From Sphingobacterium corticibacterium (GTDB lineage Bacteria > Bacteroidota > Bacteroidia > Sphingobacteriales > Sphingobacteriaceae): a stretch of 64,000 bases of DNA. The notes beneath the pieces are model-generated. The model was not told where the DNA came from, ran no database searches, and saw only the letters and a list, made by a program, of their open reading frames with translations. The position numbers were made by a program, and so were the translations under genes. The stretch spans positions 1,488,001-1,552,000 of the forward strand of contig NZ_SGIT01000001.1 of NCBI RefSeq assembly GCF_004208525.1, in the 5' to 3' direction. The stretch's first letter is position 1; every line of letters begins with the position of its first letter. Shown piece after piece: positions 9,180-18,413 of the stretch.

Positions 9180-10676
9180 ATGAAGAAAGAATTTATTTTA
9201 GCGCTAGATCAAGGTACGACAAGTTCCAGAGCTATCCTTTTCAATAAGAAGGGGGAAATTGAAAACATCGCCCAAAAGGAATTCACACAGCTATTTCCCC
9301 AGTCGGGCTGGGTCGAACATGATGCGCAGGAAATATGGTCCTCACAACTTAGTGTATTAACGGAGGTTATTGCAAAAGCCAACATAAAACTAGACGCCAT
9401 CAAAGCCATCGGTATTACAAATCAGCGCGAGACAACGGTTATTTGGAATCGAAAAACCGGCGAACCTATTCATAATGCTATTGTTTGGCAAGACAGACGT
9501 ACCGCAGCCTATTGCCAGTCGATCGTGGAAAAAGGTTTGGCAAAAACAATACAAGAGAAGACCGGTCTTTTAATCGATGCTTATTTTTCTGCGTCCAAAA
9601 TCAATTGGATCCTTAAACACGTCAAAGGTGCTCGCAAATTGGCCGAAAAGGGGGAATTGGCGTTCGGAACAATAGATTCCTGGCTCGTCTACAATCTGAC
9701 CGACGGCAACAAACATATCACAGACGTCACCAATGCATCGCGTACACTGCTCTTCAACATACATACATTAGCTTGGGACGAAGAGCTCCTAGATATCTTT
9801 GATATTCCTGCATCCATGTTGCCTACCGTATGCGATAGTTCGGAAGTCTATGGAGAAACCAGCACGACATTAGGGGCTCGACCAATCCCTATTGCGGGGA
9901 TTGCAGGCGATCAACAGGCTGCCTTGTTTGGTCAACTATGCACCCAAAAAGGTATGGTAAAAAACACGTATGGAACAGGCTGTTTTTTACTGATGAATAT
10001 TGGCAAAAAGCCTGTAATCTCCACGCACAAATTGGTAACGACCATCGCCTGGAAAATTGGCAAAGAAGTTAATTATGCGTTAGAGGGAAGTATCTTCATC
10101 GGCGGAGCAGTTGTCCAATGGCTACGCGATGAATTGGGCATTATCAAAAAAGCAAGTGATATTGAGCAATTGGCCATGAGTGTAGAGAGTACAGACGGCG
10201 TATACCTGGTTCCTGCTTTTTCGGGTTTAGGTGCACCACATTGGAATCCGGACGCGAGAGGAACACTTCTCGGGCTATCCCGTGGCTCAAATGACGCCCA
10301 TATTGCACGAGCGGCATTGGAAAGCATTGCTTATCAAACCTACGATATACTCAAAGCGATGGAATTAGATTCTCAATCTAAAATCCGGGAACTACGGGTG
10401 GATGGAGGTGCCACACAGAATAGTTTCCTTATGCAATTCCAAGCTGATATTTTAAAAACCAATGTCATTCGCCCAGCCATCACCGAAACAACAGCTATGG
10501 GAGCCGCATTTTTAGCGGGCTTGGCGGTCGGCTTTTGGGAAGACATTGACCAATTGCAGTCTTTGTGGCAAGAGGAAAGAACCTTTGTTGCTGACAAGAA
10601 AAAGAAATATCAACCACAGCTTAAAGCGTGGAAAAGAGCGACAGACACTGTAAAATTCTGGGCAGACTATAAATAA
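9180..10676 (+). CDS. glpK: Glycerol kinase
   Basis: 498 residues, the usual GlpK length. It phosphorylates incoming glycerol with ATP to glycerol-3-phosphate, trapping it in the cytoplasm. FGGY-family motifs are intact: the N-terminal phosphate loop [12 protein letters not shown] (~9-20), the glycerol contact region NQRETTVIW and WQDRRT, the ATP-site [10 protein letters not shown] and the C-terminal GGGA-type motif seen as [12 protein letters not shown]. It sits 21 bases after glpD and 24 bases before glpF, which is standard for a glycerol operon. Confidence 0.97.
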   Translation: MKKEFILALDQGTTSSRAILFNKKGEIENIAQKEFTQLFPQSGWVEHDAQEIWSSQLSVLTEVIAKANIKLDAIKAIGITNQRETTVIWNRKTGEPIHNAIVWQDRRTAAYCQSIVEKGLAKTIQEKTGLLIDAYFSASKINWILKHVKGARKLAEKGELAFGTIDSWLVYNLTDGNKHITDVTNASRTLLFNIHTLAWDEELLDIFDIPASMLPTVCDSSEVYGETSTTLGARPIPIAGIAGDQQAALFGQLCTQKGMVKNTYGTGCFLLMNIGKKPVISTHKLVTTIAWKIGKEVNYALEGSIFIGGAVVQWLRDELGIIKKASDIEQLAMSVESTDGVYLVPAFSGLGAPHWNPDARGTLLGLSRGSNDAHIARAALESIAYQTYDILKAMELDSQSKIRELRVDGGATQNSFLMQFQADILKTNVIRPAITETTAMGAAFLAGLAVGFWEDIDQLQSLWQEERTFVADKKKKYQPQLKAWKRATDTVKFWADYK

Positions 10677-10700
10677 GATATTGATTTTAATCGCATTATT

Positions 10701-11435
10701 ATGACACCTTTTTTAGCAGAGTTGATCGGTACAGCGTCCATGATATTATTAGGCGGAGGCGTTGTGGCAAATGTCGTATTGAAAGGCACCAAAGGCAACA
10801 ACAGTGGATGGATAGTCATTACGACCGCCTGGGCCATGGCGGTATTTGTCGGCGTGACTATTGCTGGGCCGTATAGCGGCGCACATTTGAACTGGGCAGT
10901 TACCATCGCCAACCTCGCCTTAGGAAAGCTGGATCTGGCGACTTCTTTATCGTATATGGCCGCACAGATAATCGGTGCCATGGTCGGTGCTTTTACGGTA
11001 TGGGTCGTATATAAAGATCATTTCGCTCAAACACAAGATGCCGGAGCAAAACAGGCGGTGTTCTGTACAGCACCGGCTATCCGAAACCTCCCCATTAATC
11101 TAATCAGTGAAATAGTGGGCACATTTGTTCTTATATTCACCATTTTGCATTTCACCGATGCCTCCTTGGGTGGAGCCGACGACAGTACGCCTATCGGTTT
11201 GGGTTCAATAGGCGCTATACCGGTCGCTTTTCTGGTGTGGGTAATTGGTCTTTCATTAGGCGGTACAACAGGCTACGCTATAAATCCGGCGCGCGATTTG
11301 GGACCGCGTATTATGCACGCCATGCTACCCATCCGAAATAAAGCACCTTTTGATGCTGCTTACGCCTGGGTGCCGGTCGTCGGACCTATCATCGGTGCGC
11401 TTATAGCCGCTACACTGTATATTACTATTTATTAG
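10701..11435 (+). CDS. glpF: Glycerol uptake facilitator (aquaglyceroporin) with an unusual first NPA motif
   Basis: 244 residues with about six hydrophobic helices of the MIP/aquaporin fold. It should pass glycerol across the inner membrane by facilitated diffusion, and glycerol kinase directly upstream would trap it. The second half-helix motif is canonical (INPARDLGPR near 196). The first reads HLNWAVT instead of HLNPAVT (Trp for Pro, codon tgg near 10892). The flanking residues are otherwise conserved, so a frameshift is excluded. Proline in NPA caps the half helix at the pore centre, so selectivity or gating may differ. The glycerol call rests mainly on the operon. Confidence 0.93.
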   Translation: MTPFLAELIGTASMILLGGGVVANVVLKGTKGNNSGWIVITTAWAMAVFVGVTIAGPYSGAHLNWAVTIANLALGKLDLATSLSYMAAQIIGAMVGAFTVWVVYKDHFAQTQDAGAKQAVFCTAPAIRNLPINLISEIVGTFVLIFTILHFTDASLGGADDSTPIGLGSIGAIPVAFLVWVIGLSLGGTTGYAINPARDLGPRIMHAMLPIRNKAPFDAAYAWVPVVGPIIGALIAATLYITIY

Positions 11436-11471
11436 GGCAACATACCCCTATCAATCTAGATATTCTTCAGC

Positions 11472-12401
11472 ATGACTATAAAAAAACCGTATTTCAAGAC
11501 AACTCTTGCTATGGGCACGCTAATATTATCCAGCGCTTGTGGTTCTTTATCCTCCTGGAATAAACCAGTGCAGTATAACGATACGTTCCCCACATTCTCT
11601 TATGAAGGGCACCGTGGGGCACGTGGACTTTATCCGGAAAATTCCATTGGCGCTATGAAAACGGCAATTGACCTGCCAAAAGTTACGACGTTGGAAATGG
11701 ATTGTCACATCACGAAAGATAATCGCGTTGTGGTCTATCATGACCATTATTTGAATCCAAAGTTTGTCCAATATACCAACGGGAAACCACTTGCTGGAAA
11801 AGACTATAAGGGAATAATTTATCACTACAACTATGCTGAATTGGCACAATTTGATATTGGAAGTAAATTCTATGAGGACTTTCCACAGCAAAAGAAAGTG
11901 CCTACGACCATAGCCTTATTGTCTGATCTTATCGACGAATCGGAAAACTACGCACAGGGAAAAAGAAATACTCCCATGTTCTATAACATAGAGACGAAGA
12001 GCAAAGCAGGAAAAGACGGCGATTACCACCCAGATCCACGGCAATTTTCGGATCTCTTATTGCAGGTTATCATCGATAAAGGAATCGCATCCAGAACTGT
12101 TATACAATCCTTTGATAAACGCACCATCCAATATATTAATCGGGTCTATCCTCAGATAAAAACGTCGTTTCTGATTGGAGGAGAAAACAAGAAGTCGATC
12201 TCGGAACTTGTAGCCGAGCTAGGCTACCGTCCTTTCATTATTAGCCCGCATTATTCGTTAGTTACACCTAAATTTGTCAAAGAGGCTCATAAAGCCGGCA
12301 TCAAGATCGTCCCCTGGACGGTGAATGATCAAAAAGAAATAGAAAAATTGGAAGCTATCCAAGTGGATGGCATCATCAGTGATTACCCTAATTTATTTTA
12401 A
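11472..12401 (+). CDS. glpQ: Glycerophosphodiester phosphodiesterase, lipoprotein
   Basis: 309 residues. The N-terminal signal ends in a lipobox, LSSAC, with the acylated cysteine at residue 23, so this is an envelope lipoprotein. The GDPD catalytic signature is clear: EGHRGARGLYPENS (~47-60), MDCHITKDNRVVVYHDH (~76-92) and a later NIETKSK. It hydrolyses glycerophosphodiesters such as glycerophosphocholine to glycerol-3-phosphate plus alcohol. With glpT next door (17-base gap) it supplies the transporter with glycerol-3-phosphate outside the inner membrane. The final VPWTVND motif is typical. Confidence 0.93.
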   Translation: MTIKKPYFKTTLAMGTLILSSACGSLSSWNKPVQYNDTFPTFSYEGHRGARGLYPENSIGAMKTAIDLPKVTTLEMDCHITKDNRVVVYHDHYLNPKFVQYTNGKPLAGKDYKGIIYHYNYAELAQFDIGSKFYEDFPQQKKVPTTIALLSDLIDESENYAQGKRNTPMFYNIETKSKAGKDGDYHPDPRQFSDLLLQVIIDKGIASRTVIQSFDKRTIQYINRVYPQIKTSFLIGGENKKSISELVAELGYRPFIISPHYSLVTPKFVKEAHKAGIKIVPWTVNDQKEIEKLEAIQVDGIISDYPNLF

Positions 12402-12418
12402 CAAGCACCGAAAAATCT

Positions 12419-13756
12419 ATGTTTAATATTTTCAAGCCAGCGGCACACAAACCTCAGCTACCGGCTGATAAAATAGACCCAGAATATAAAAAATTACGTC
12501 TACAGGTATTCATAGGTATATTTATAGGATATGCTGCTTATTATTTTGTTCGCAAGAATTTTTCCTTTGCCGTTAAAGATTTACAGGATTCGCTGGGCTA
12601 TACTAAGGCGGAATTGGGTTTTGCCATGTCTGCCATATCAATCGCTTATGGCTTGAGCAAATTTCTGATGGGCAATGTTTCGGATCGAAGTAATGCCCGG
12701 TATTTTCTGGCCACGGGTCTGACACTCTCTGCATTAACCATGATATTCATGGGTTTCTCCCCTTTTGCCACATCATCTATAGGCATTATATTCGCACTTC
12801 TATTTATAAACGGCTGGGTACAAGGTATGGGTTGGCCGGCCTGTGGCCGCGTGGTGGTACACTGGTATTCTATCAAGGAAAGGGCCACAACGATGTCTAT
12901 CTGGAATCTTGCGCATAACGTTGGCGGTTTTTTAGTTGGTCCGTTAGCTATATTGGGGGTTGAATTATTTGTAGATTGGCAGGCCCGCTTATATTTCCCA
13001 GGCTTAGCGGCTATATTGGTCGCTTTTATATCGATTTTACTGGTACGCGACACACCGCAATCTTGTGGCCTTCCTCCTATTGAGGAATACAACAACGATT
13101 ACCCTAAAACGTATGACAAATCGCAGGAAAAAGAATTTCGCGCGAAAGATATCTTTTTCAAGTATATCTTTAACAATAAAATGCTGTGGTTTATTGCTGT
13201 TGCCAATGCCTTTGTCTATCTGGTCCGCAACGGCATTATCAACTGGGCACCTACTTATCTGCAGGAAGCCAAGCACTTTACTGCATCCGAAGCAACTTGG
13301 TCGGCTTCTATCTATGAGCTTGCAGCTATACCGGGTACCATCCTATGCGGATTAATGAGCGACAAGCTCTTTAAGGGACGTCGCGCGCCTGTCACGATCA
13401 TCTATATGGCCGCGACATTGCTGGCCGTATTTCTTTATTGGATTACACCGGGAGAAACAGCGTGGCTGGTAAACGGTTCTTTATGGGCTATTGGCTTTTT
13501 AATCTACGGGCCGGTTATGCTTATCGGTGTTCAGGCATTGGATCTGGTTCCTAAAAAAGCAGCAGGTACCGCAGCAGGGTTAACCGGATTGTTTGGTTAT
13601 TTTATCGGCGACCTGTTGGCGAATGCCGCCCTTGGTGCCATCGTGGATCACAGCGGATGGAATGCAAGCTTTGAAATTGTATTATTATCCTGTGGATTGG
13701 CTATTTTGTTCACGGCCTTTACCTGGAACAGGGAGAAAGTTCTTTTACAACGATAA
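12419..13756 (+). CDS. glpT: Glycerol-3-phosphate transporter (MFS)
   Basis: 445 residues and about 12 membrane segments. It belongs to the organophosphate:phosphate antiporter branch of the MFS (GlpT/UhpT). The family signature GYAAYYFVRKNFSFA (~39-53), with its conserved Arg, binds the phosphate group. The motif GMGWPACGRVVVHW (~136-149) is also diagnostic. It imports glycerol-3-phosphate in exchange for phosphate. Last gene of the glp run, 17 bases after glpQ. A GC-rich hairpin follows the stop. UhpT-like hexose-phosphate transport cannot be fully excluded, but the context strongly favours GlpT. Confidence 0.93.
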   Translation: MFNIFKPAAHKPQLPADKIDPEYKKLRLQVFIGIFIGYAAYYFVRKNFSFAVKDLQDSLGYTKAELGFAMSAISIAYGLSKFLMGNVSDRSNARYFLATGLTLSALTMIFMGFSPFATSSIGIIFALLFINGWVQGMGWPACGRVVVHWYSIKERATTMSIWNLAHNVGGFLVGPLAILGVELFVDWQARLYFPGLAAILVAFISILLVRDTPQSCGLPPIEEYNNDYPKTYDKSQEKEFRAKDIFFKYIFNNKMLWFIAVANAFVYLVRNGIINWAPTYLQEAKHFTASEATWSASIYELAAIPGTILCGLMSDKLFKGRRAPVTIIYMAATLLAVFLYWITPGETAWLVNGSLWAIGFLIYGPVMLIGVQALDLVPKKAAGTAAGLTGLFGYFIGDLLANAALGAIVDHSGWNASFEIVLLSCGLAILFTAFTWNREKVLLQR

Positions 13757-13765
13757 GACGTTTAA

Positions 13766-13799
13766 AAACCGTCCGATAAAACGTTTTGTCGGGCGGTGT
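13766..13799 (+). terminator. Hairpin after glpT
   Basis: Stem CCGTCCGA / TCGGGCGG (one G-U pair) with a 12-nt loop, ten bases after the glpT stop. The T-tract is poor, so termination may be incomplete or factor-assisted. Confidence 0.45.
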
Positions 13800-13833
13800 G
13801 TTTATACTATATATACGCCATAAAGAAAACGTC

Positions 13834-13980
13834 ATGACAAAAAGCATATTCCGTCTTTTGAACAAACTAAATAGAAGCATATTGCCGAAATTGTCGGGCA
13901 AGGATCCCAGTAAATTGACTAAATGGGAACAAGCTATACTTGCTTACCGCTATTATGTCCTTACGCGCTCACTCGATTAA
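13834..13980 (+). CDS. Conserved 48-residue protein of unknown function
   Basis: A short basic protein starting MTKSIFRLLNKLNRSILPKLS and ending in AYRYYVLTRSLD. I take the ATG at 13834; an upstream in-frame start would fall in the glpT terminator hairpin. It resembles short proteins found throughout Bacteroidota, sometimes labelled SsrA-binding protein in databases. That label is from memory and probably wrong, because there is no SmpB fold in 48 residues. The pattern is an amphipathic basic N-terminus, a KLTKWEQAILAYRYY core and an acidic last residue. It lies alone between glpT and the cysteine desulfurase. No function is assigned. Confidence 0.7.
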   Translation: MTKSIFRLLNKLNRSILPKLSGKDPSKLTKWEQAILAYRYYVLTRSLD

Positions 13981-14052
13981 TTGTCTGCTCGGAATTCCGG
14001 TACCCTAAACAAAAATAGCTTCTACAACACCTCGTTTTTATCTTTTTTACGC

Positions 14053-14060
14053 TATCTTTA
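14053..14060 (+). promoter_or_regulatory. Near-consensus -7 element abutting the cysteine desulfurase start
   Basis: TATCTTTA ends only 4 bases before the ATG at 14065, implying a very short or absent 5' leader. One mismatch to TAnnTTTG. Confidence 0.4.
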
Positions 14061-14064
14061 GACT

Positions 14065-15234
14065 ATGTCATGGATATACTTGGACAATAATGCCACTACA
14101 AAGATAGCCCCCGAGGTTTTGGACGTTATGCTTCCTTTTCTACAGGAGTCATACGGAAATGCGTCCAGTGTACAGCACCGGATTGGGCGTGATGCGAATC
14201 AAGCCGTCGTGTGGGCAAGACAACAGGTCGCACAGAGGTTTCAGGTGAAGGAAAGCGAAATTTTCTTTAACTCCGGTGCAACGGAAGGTATTAACATGGT
14301 ACTTCGAGGAATTGCCTATGCGTATGCCCGAAAGGGAAAACATATAATTACTTGCCAAACGGAACACAAAGCAGTTTTGGCAACTTGTGCTCAATTGGAA
14401 CGAGCTGGTATAGAAATAACGTACTTGCCTGTTGATCATAACGGTGCAATAGATTTACAGCTTCTCCAAGACAGTATTCGGCCTGACACCATCTTGGTAT
14501 GTATCATGGCAGCTAACAATGAAACAGGCGTGGTTCACCCCATCTCAGCGATAGCGCAAATCTGTCAAGAAGAAGACGTGTTGTTTTTCTGCGATGCGAC
14601 ACAACTGGTTGGTAAACAAGACATCAATTTACAGCAGATCCCTATTGACATTTTAACCTTTAGCGCACATAAATTCCACGGTCCCAAAGGTGTAGGTGCA
14701 CTATATGTGCGTCGCAAACGTAAACCCATACAGATACCTCCGTTAATATCCGGCGGGCAACAGGAAAACGGTTTTCGCGGTGGAACCTTAAATGTACCAA
14801 GTATTGTAGGCTGTGGAAAAGCATTGGAAATTGCCGGCGCGCATCCAGAAACCCGGCATTACCGTGACGACCTAGAAAAGCAAATCAAGCAGCTAATACC
14901 CGAAGTCATCATCCATGGTGAGCAGGCTCTACGATTAGATAACACTAGTTTCATTGCTTTCCGGCACATCAAAGCTGCGGAAATCATGACCAGCCTTCCC
15001 AACATTGCACTCTCCTCTGGTTCTGCCTGTACTTCGGGCCTTCTAGACCCATCACATGTATTAAAAGCGATGGCTGTTAGCGACGAAGATGCATTCAGCA
15101 GCATCCGTATCAGCTTAAGTAAATATACTACGGCAGCAGATATCCAACAAACCATGGACAGCCTGGTCGATGTCGTCCAAAAGTTACGCTCATCCTCACC
15201 CATCTGGCAGCTTTTTAACAAAGGAGTGCTCTAA
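14065..15234 (+). CDS. Cysteine desulfurase, NifS/IscS class
   Basis: 389 residues. A PLP enzyme that releases sulfur from cysteine as an enzyme-bound persulfide. The N-terminal YLDNNATTKI motif, the PLP lysine in SAHKFHGPKGVG (~201-212) and the flexible-loop cysteine in SSGSACTSG (~320) are all present. The long SACTSG loop marks class I (IscS/NifS), unlike the SufS further along the window. An A-type Fe-S carrier follows after 89 bases, so the two form a small Fe-S assembly unit. No scaffold (IscU) is seen here. It could serve Fe-S assembly, tRNA thiolation or both. Confidence 0.92.
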   Translation: MSWIYLDNNATTKIAPEVLDVMLPFLQESYGNASSVQHRIGRDANQAVVWARQQVAQRFQVKESEIFFNSGATEGINMVLRGIAYAYARKGKHIITCQTEHKAVLATCAQLERAGIEITYLPVDHNGAIDLQLLQDSIRPDTILVCIMAANNETGVVHPISAIAQICQEEDVLFFCDATQLVGKQDINLQQIPIDILTFSAHKFHGPKGVGALYVRRKRKPIQIPPLISGGQQENGFRGGTLNVPSIVGCGKALEIAGAHPETRHYRDDLEKQIKQLIPEVIIHGEQALRLDNTSFIAFRHIKAAEIMTSLPNIALSSGSACTSGLLDPSHVLKAMAVSDEDAFSSIRISLSKYTTAADIQQTMDSLVDVVQKLRSSSPIWQLFNKGVL

Positions 15235-15323
15235 GAAAATATTTTTTGACATTCAGCAAACCGCGAAAAATTGGAAGTATACAAAAGAATAACGATTTTT
15301 GTAAAGGCAAGAAAGAAAAAACG

Positions 15324-15659
15324 ATGAACGAATTGGTAACGATCACAGATAAAGCAAAGCAACGCATCGAACAGATCATGCAAAAAGAAAATTATGACGA
15401 CAATTACTTTGTGCGGGTTGCCGTGGAAAGTGGTGGATGTTCCGGTCTTTCTTACAAGTTATCGTTCGACAACGAAGAAAAAAAAGGAGACCAGTTTTGT
15501 GAAGATAAAGGCGTAAGAATTTGTCTCGATATCAAATCGTATCTTTATCTAGCAGGAACAGAGTTAGATTACTCCGATGGACTTAACGGAAAAGGTTTTG
15601 AATTTCATAACCCGAATGCTTCACGTACCTGCGCCTGTGGCGAAAGCTTCTCTGTATAA
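15324..15659 (+). CDS. A-type iron-sulfur carrier (IscA/ErpA/HesB family)
   Basis: 111 residues starting MNELVTITDK at the ATG at 15324. An upstream in-frame start at 15246 adds a basic tail without family similarity and is rejected. The three cluster-ligand cysteines are intact: C39 in GGCSGLSY and C103/C105 in TCACGESF, with the 64-residue spacing typical of IscA. The protein delivers [2Fe-2S] or [4Fe-4S] clusters to target apoproteins. It lies behind a NifS/IscS-type desulfurase on the same strand. Confidence 0.93.
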   Translation: MNELVTITDKAKQRIEQIMQKENYDDNYFVRVAVESGGCSGLSYKLSFDNEEKKGDQFCEDKGVRICLDIKSYLYLAGTELDYSDGLNGKGFEFHNPNASRTCACGESFSV

Positions 15660-15734
15660 AAGAATAATAAACGCCTCTGTATAAACGAGTGACAAAATCC
15701 TAAGCTATTTTTTAGTAAAATTTTCAAAACATCC

Positions 15735-15764
15735 TTTGTTTTGTTATTAAAACCTTTATTTTTG
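15735..15764 (+). promoter_or_regulatory. asnA promoter, Bacteroidota type
   Basis: TTTG at 15735-15738 and TATTTTTG at 15757-15764 with an 18-base spacer: a full match to the -33/-7 pattern used by the Bacteroidota primary sigma factor. The predicted transcript has a leader of about 60 bases before the asnA ATG. Confidence 0.7.
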
Positions 15765-15832
15765 CTGATAAAATTTAAAAAAATATCAATCTTCAAAATC
15801 TGGATTATGGTATTTTGAGGGCTAGCATTTTT

Positions 15833-16837
15833 ATGGGACGTAACTTACTAAAGACAGAACAAGCGATTACGTTTGTTAAGCATACTTTTTCACAGAAATT
15901 AATTCAGGCATTGAACCTTATTCCGGTTTCTTCACCGCTTGTTGTACTGGATGGAACAGGCATTAATGATGACCTAAATGGCATCGAACGTCCTGTTGGA
16001 TTTCCGATCAAATCATTAAATGAGCAACGTGCTGTAGTCGTCCATTCTCTTGCAAAATGGAAAAGATTACGTTTAAAAGAACTGGAAATTGAATCGGGCG
16101 AGGGTATCTTAACCGATATGCGTGCTTTACGTCCTGATGAAGACTACAGTCCTATTCATTCGATCTATGTTGATCAATGGGACTGGGAGAAACATATAAA
16201 TCGTGAAAACCGTACTTTCACCTATCTAAAAGACTCCGTATTAAAGATTTATCGGGCGCTCTACGAGACCGAACACGAGGTAGAACAACGATATCCTGCC
16301 AAACAGGCCGTTTTACCAAAAGATATACACTTCATCGCTTCAGAAGAGCTACTGGCAAAATACCCCGATCTTACCCCAAAGGAACGCGAAAACGCTATAG
16401 CTAAAGAATATGGTGCTGTTTTTATTTATGGCATCGGCGGAGAACTAAGTAACGGCTTTGCACATGATGGTCGTGCTGCTGATTATGATGACTGGAGTAC
16501 CGATAACGAAAATGGATACAAAGGGTTGAATGGAGATATTCTCGTGTGGAATCCTATCCTACATACTGCTTTTGAACTTTCTTCTATGGGTATCCGCGTC
16601 GATAAAAAGGCACTGCTACATCAGTTGGAGCTAAGACAAAGCATGGAAAGAACACAGCTTTCCTTTCATAACATGTTACTCAACGATCAGTTGCCGCCAT
16701 CTATCGGCGGTGGTATCGGCCAGTCGCGTGTTTGTATGTTTATGCTCAAAAAAGCCCACATCGGAGAAGTACAAGTAAGTATATGGGATAATGAGCAACG
16801 AGATATATTGGCATCGCAAAATATTAATTTGTTATAA
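15833..16837 (+). CDS. asnA: Aspartate--ammonia ligase
   Basis: 334 residues from the ATG at 15833 (MGRNLLKTEQ). An in-frame TTG 18 bases earlier is possible but not needed. AsnA makes asparagine from aspartate, ammonia and ATP, and is related to class II aminoacyl-tRNA synthetase catalytic domains. Family blocks are visible: ITFVKHTFSQKL, the VDQWDWEK substrate region (~113-120), FIYGIGGELSNG and the C-terminal GGGIGQSRVCMFML motif 3. A well-formed promoter precedes it and it appears monocistronic. Confidence 0.96.
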   Translation: MGRNLLKTEQAITFVKHTFSQKLIQALNLIPVSSPLVVLDGTGINDDLNGIERPVGFPIKSLNEQRAVVVHSLAKWKRLRLKELEIESGEGILTDMRALRPDEDYSPIHSIYVDQWDWEKHINRENRTFTYLKDSVLKIYRALYETEHEVEQRYPAKQAVLPKDIHFIASEELLAKYPDLTPKERENAIAKEYGAVFIYGIGGELSNGFAHDGRAADYDDWSTDNENGYKGLNGDILVWNPILHTAFELSSMGIRVDKKALLHQLELRQSMERTQLSFHNMLLNDQLPPSIGGGIGQSRVCMFMLKKAHIGEVQVSIWDNEQRDILASQNINLL

Positions 16838-16910
16838 CTTTCTTCGATAGTCCTTTTTTGATCCGTTATTCCTGCATCGGCGTTGGTAGGAAGCAATAGC
16901 TAATTATTGT

Positions 16911-16918
16911 TATATTTG
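16911..16918 (+). promoter_or_regulatory. -7 element upstream of fabV
   Basis: TATATTTG matches TAnnTTTG exactly, 30 bases before the fabV ATG. A good -33 TTTG is not evident at the usual spacing. Confidence 0.5.
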
Positions 16919-16948
16919 CATCATTATTTGGAAAGATAAAAAAACGAT

Positions 16949-18148
16949 ATGATTATACAACCACGTGTAAGAGGTTTTATTTGCTTGACTTCCCACCCGG
17001 AAGGAACAGCTCAACATGTTAAACAGCAAATAGATTATGTAAAATCTAAAGGTAAAATCGAGAATGGCCCTAAAAAAGTCCTGGTAATTGGTGCTTCCAC
17101 AGGTTTTGGTTTGGCTTCACGGATTACCGCGGCCTTTGGTTCAGATGCCGCTACCATTGGCGTGTTTTTTGAAAAGCCCGCTGCTCCCGGGAAACCAGGT
17201 ACGGCCGGTTGGTATAATACTGCCGCCTTTGAAAAGGAAGCTTCTGACGCTGGACTTTATGCAAAAAGTATCAATGGGGATGCTTTTTCGGACGAAATCA
17301 AAAAACAAACCATTGATCTTATAAAGGAAGACCTTGGACAGGTGGATTTGGTCGTGTATTCATTAGCTTCCCCACGTCGTACTCATCCAAATACCGGAGT
17401 AGCCCACGCATCCGTTTTGAAACCTATCGGACAAACTTTTACGGATAAAACGGTAGATTTTCACTCCGGTGTGGTTTCAGATATTTCCATCCAACCTGTA
17501 GAAAGTGAAGAAGATATCCATAACACTGTCGCTGTAATGGGCGGTGAAGACTGGAAGTTTTGGATAGCGCAGCTGAAAGAAGCAGGTGTATTGGCAAATG
17601 GCGTGAAAACAGTAGCCTATTCTTATATCGGCCCAGAACTTACCTATCCGATCTATAGAAATGGTACAATCGGTAGAGCAAAGGATGATTTGGAAGGTAC
17701 TGTACCGGTTCTCAACGATCTATTACAGGATATAGGTGGTATTAGTTATGTTTCGGTAAATAAAGCTTTAGTAACGCAGTCAAGTTCGGCTATTCCCGTT
17801 GTTCCACTATACATCTCCTTGCTCTATAAAGTAATGAAAGAAAAAGGCATACATGAGGGCACCATCGAACAAATGCAACGGCTATTTGCTGACCGTCTCT
17901 ATGCGAACCGCGAAATTCCGTTAGATGAAAAAGGACGTATTCGGGTAGATGATTTGGAAATGCGGGAAGACGTGCAAGCAGAAGTGGCTAAACTGTGGGA
18001 ACAGATTACGACCGAAAATTTAGAGCAGATATCTGACATCTCCGGTTACCGTAATGATTTCTTTAACTTGTTTGGTTTTAATTTCGACGCGGTAGATTAC
18101 GACATGGATACCGACGAAGTCGTCAACATACCCAGCATCAAAGACTAG
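16949..18148 (+). CDS. fabV: Trans-2-enoyl-ACP/CoA reductase, NADH-dependent
   Basis: 399 residues, the usual FabV length. It reduces the trans-2 double bond in the last step of each fatty-acid elongation cycle and is a triclosan-tolerant alternative to FabI. It begins with the family hallmark MIIQPRVRGFICLTSHPEG. The NADH-binding GASTGFGLASR (~48-58) and the catalytic Y236-x8-K245 spacing (YRNGTIGRAK), which is the FabV signature (FabI uses Y-x6-K), are both present. A strong terminator follows. A TetR regulator lies 265 bases downstream; a regulatory link is only suggested by proximity. Confidence 0.96.
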   Translation: MIIQPRVRGFICLTSHPEGTAQHVKQQIDYVKSKGKIENGPKKVLVIGASTGFGLASRITAAFGSDAATIGVFFEKPAAPGKPGTAGWYNTAAFEKEASDAGLYAKSINGDAFSDEIKKQTIDLIKEDLGQVDLVVYSLASPRRTHPNTGVAHASVLKPIGQTFTDKTVDFHSGVVSDISIQPVESEEDIHNTVAVMGGEDWKFWIAQLKEAGVLANGVKTVAYSYIGPELTYPIYRNGTIGRAKDDLEGTVPVLNDLLQDIGGISYVSVNKALVTQSSSAIPVVPLYISLLYKVMKEKGIHEGTIEQMQRLFADRLYANREIPLDEKGRIRVDDLEMREDVQAEVAKLWEQITTENLEQISDISGYRNDFFNLFGFNFDAVDYDMDTDEVVNIPSIKD

Positions 18149-18176
18149 CTAAAAATTTATTAAATAAATAGATAAG

Positions 18177-18212
18177 GGCAGTAAGATCATTATTCTTACT
18201 GCCTTTATTATT
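18177..18212 (+). terminator. fabV terminator
   Basis: Perfect 10-bp stem GGCAGTAAGA / TCTTACTGCC with a 7-nt loop and a T-rich tail (TTTATTATTTTTT), 28 bases after the fabV stop. Confidence 0.9.
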
Positions 18213-18413
18213 TTTTATGCCTACCTGTTGCCAATAGAAGAAATAAATTGAGAATTAATACATCAAATTTCATCTAAATAATTGCAATAACACCTTAATA
18301 TACAATTAAAAAAATACGTAAAAAAGAATTTTATCTATTTGATATTTCCAATATAAATAGCCAACTTTACAAAAATAGAGTATAACAATCGATTAAAAAA
18401 AACCTACCAACCC

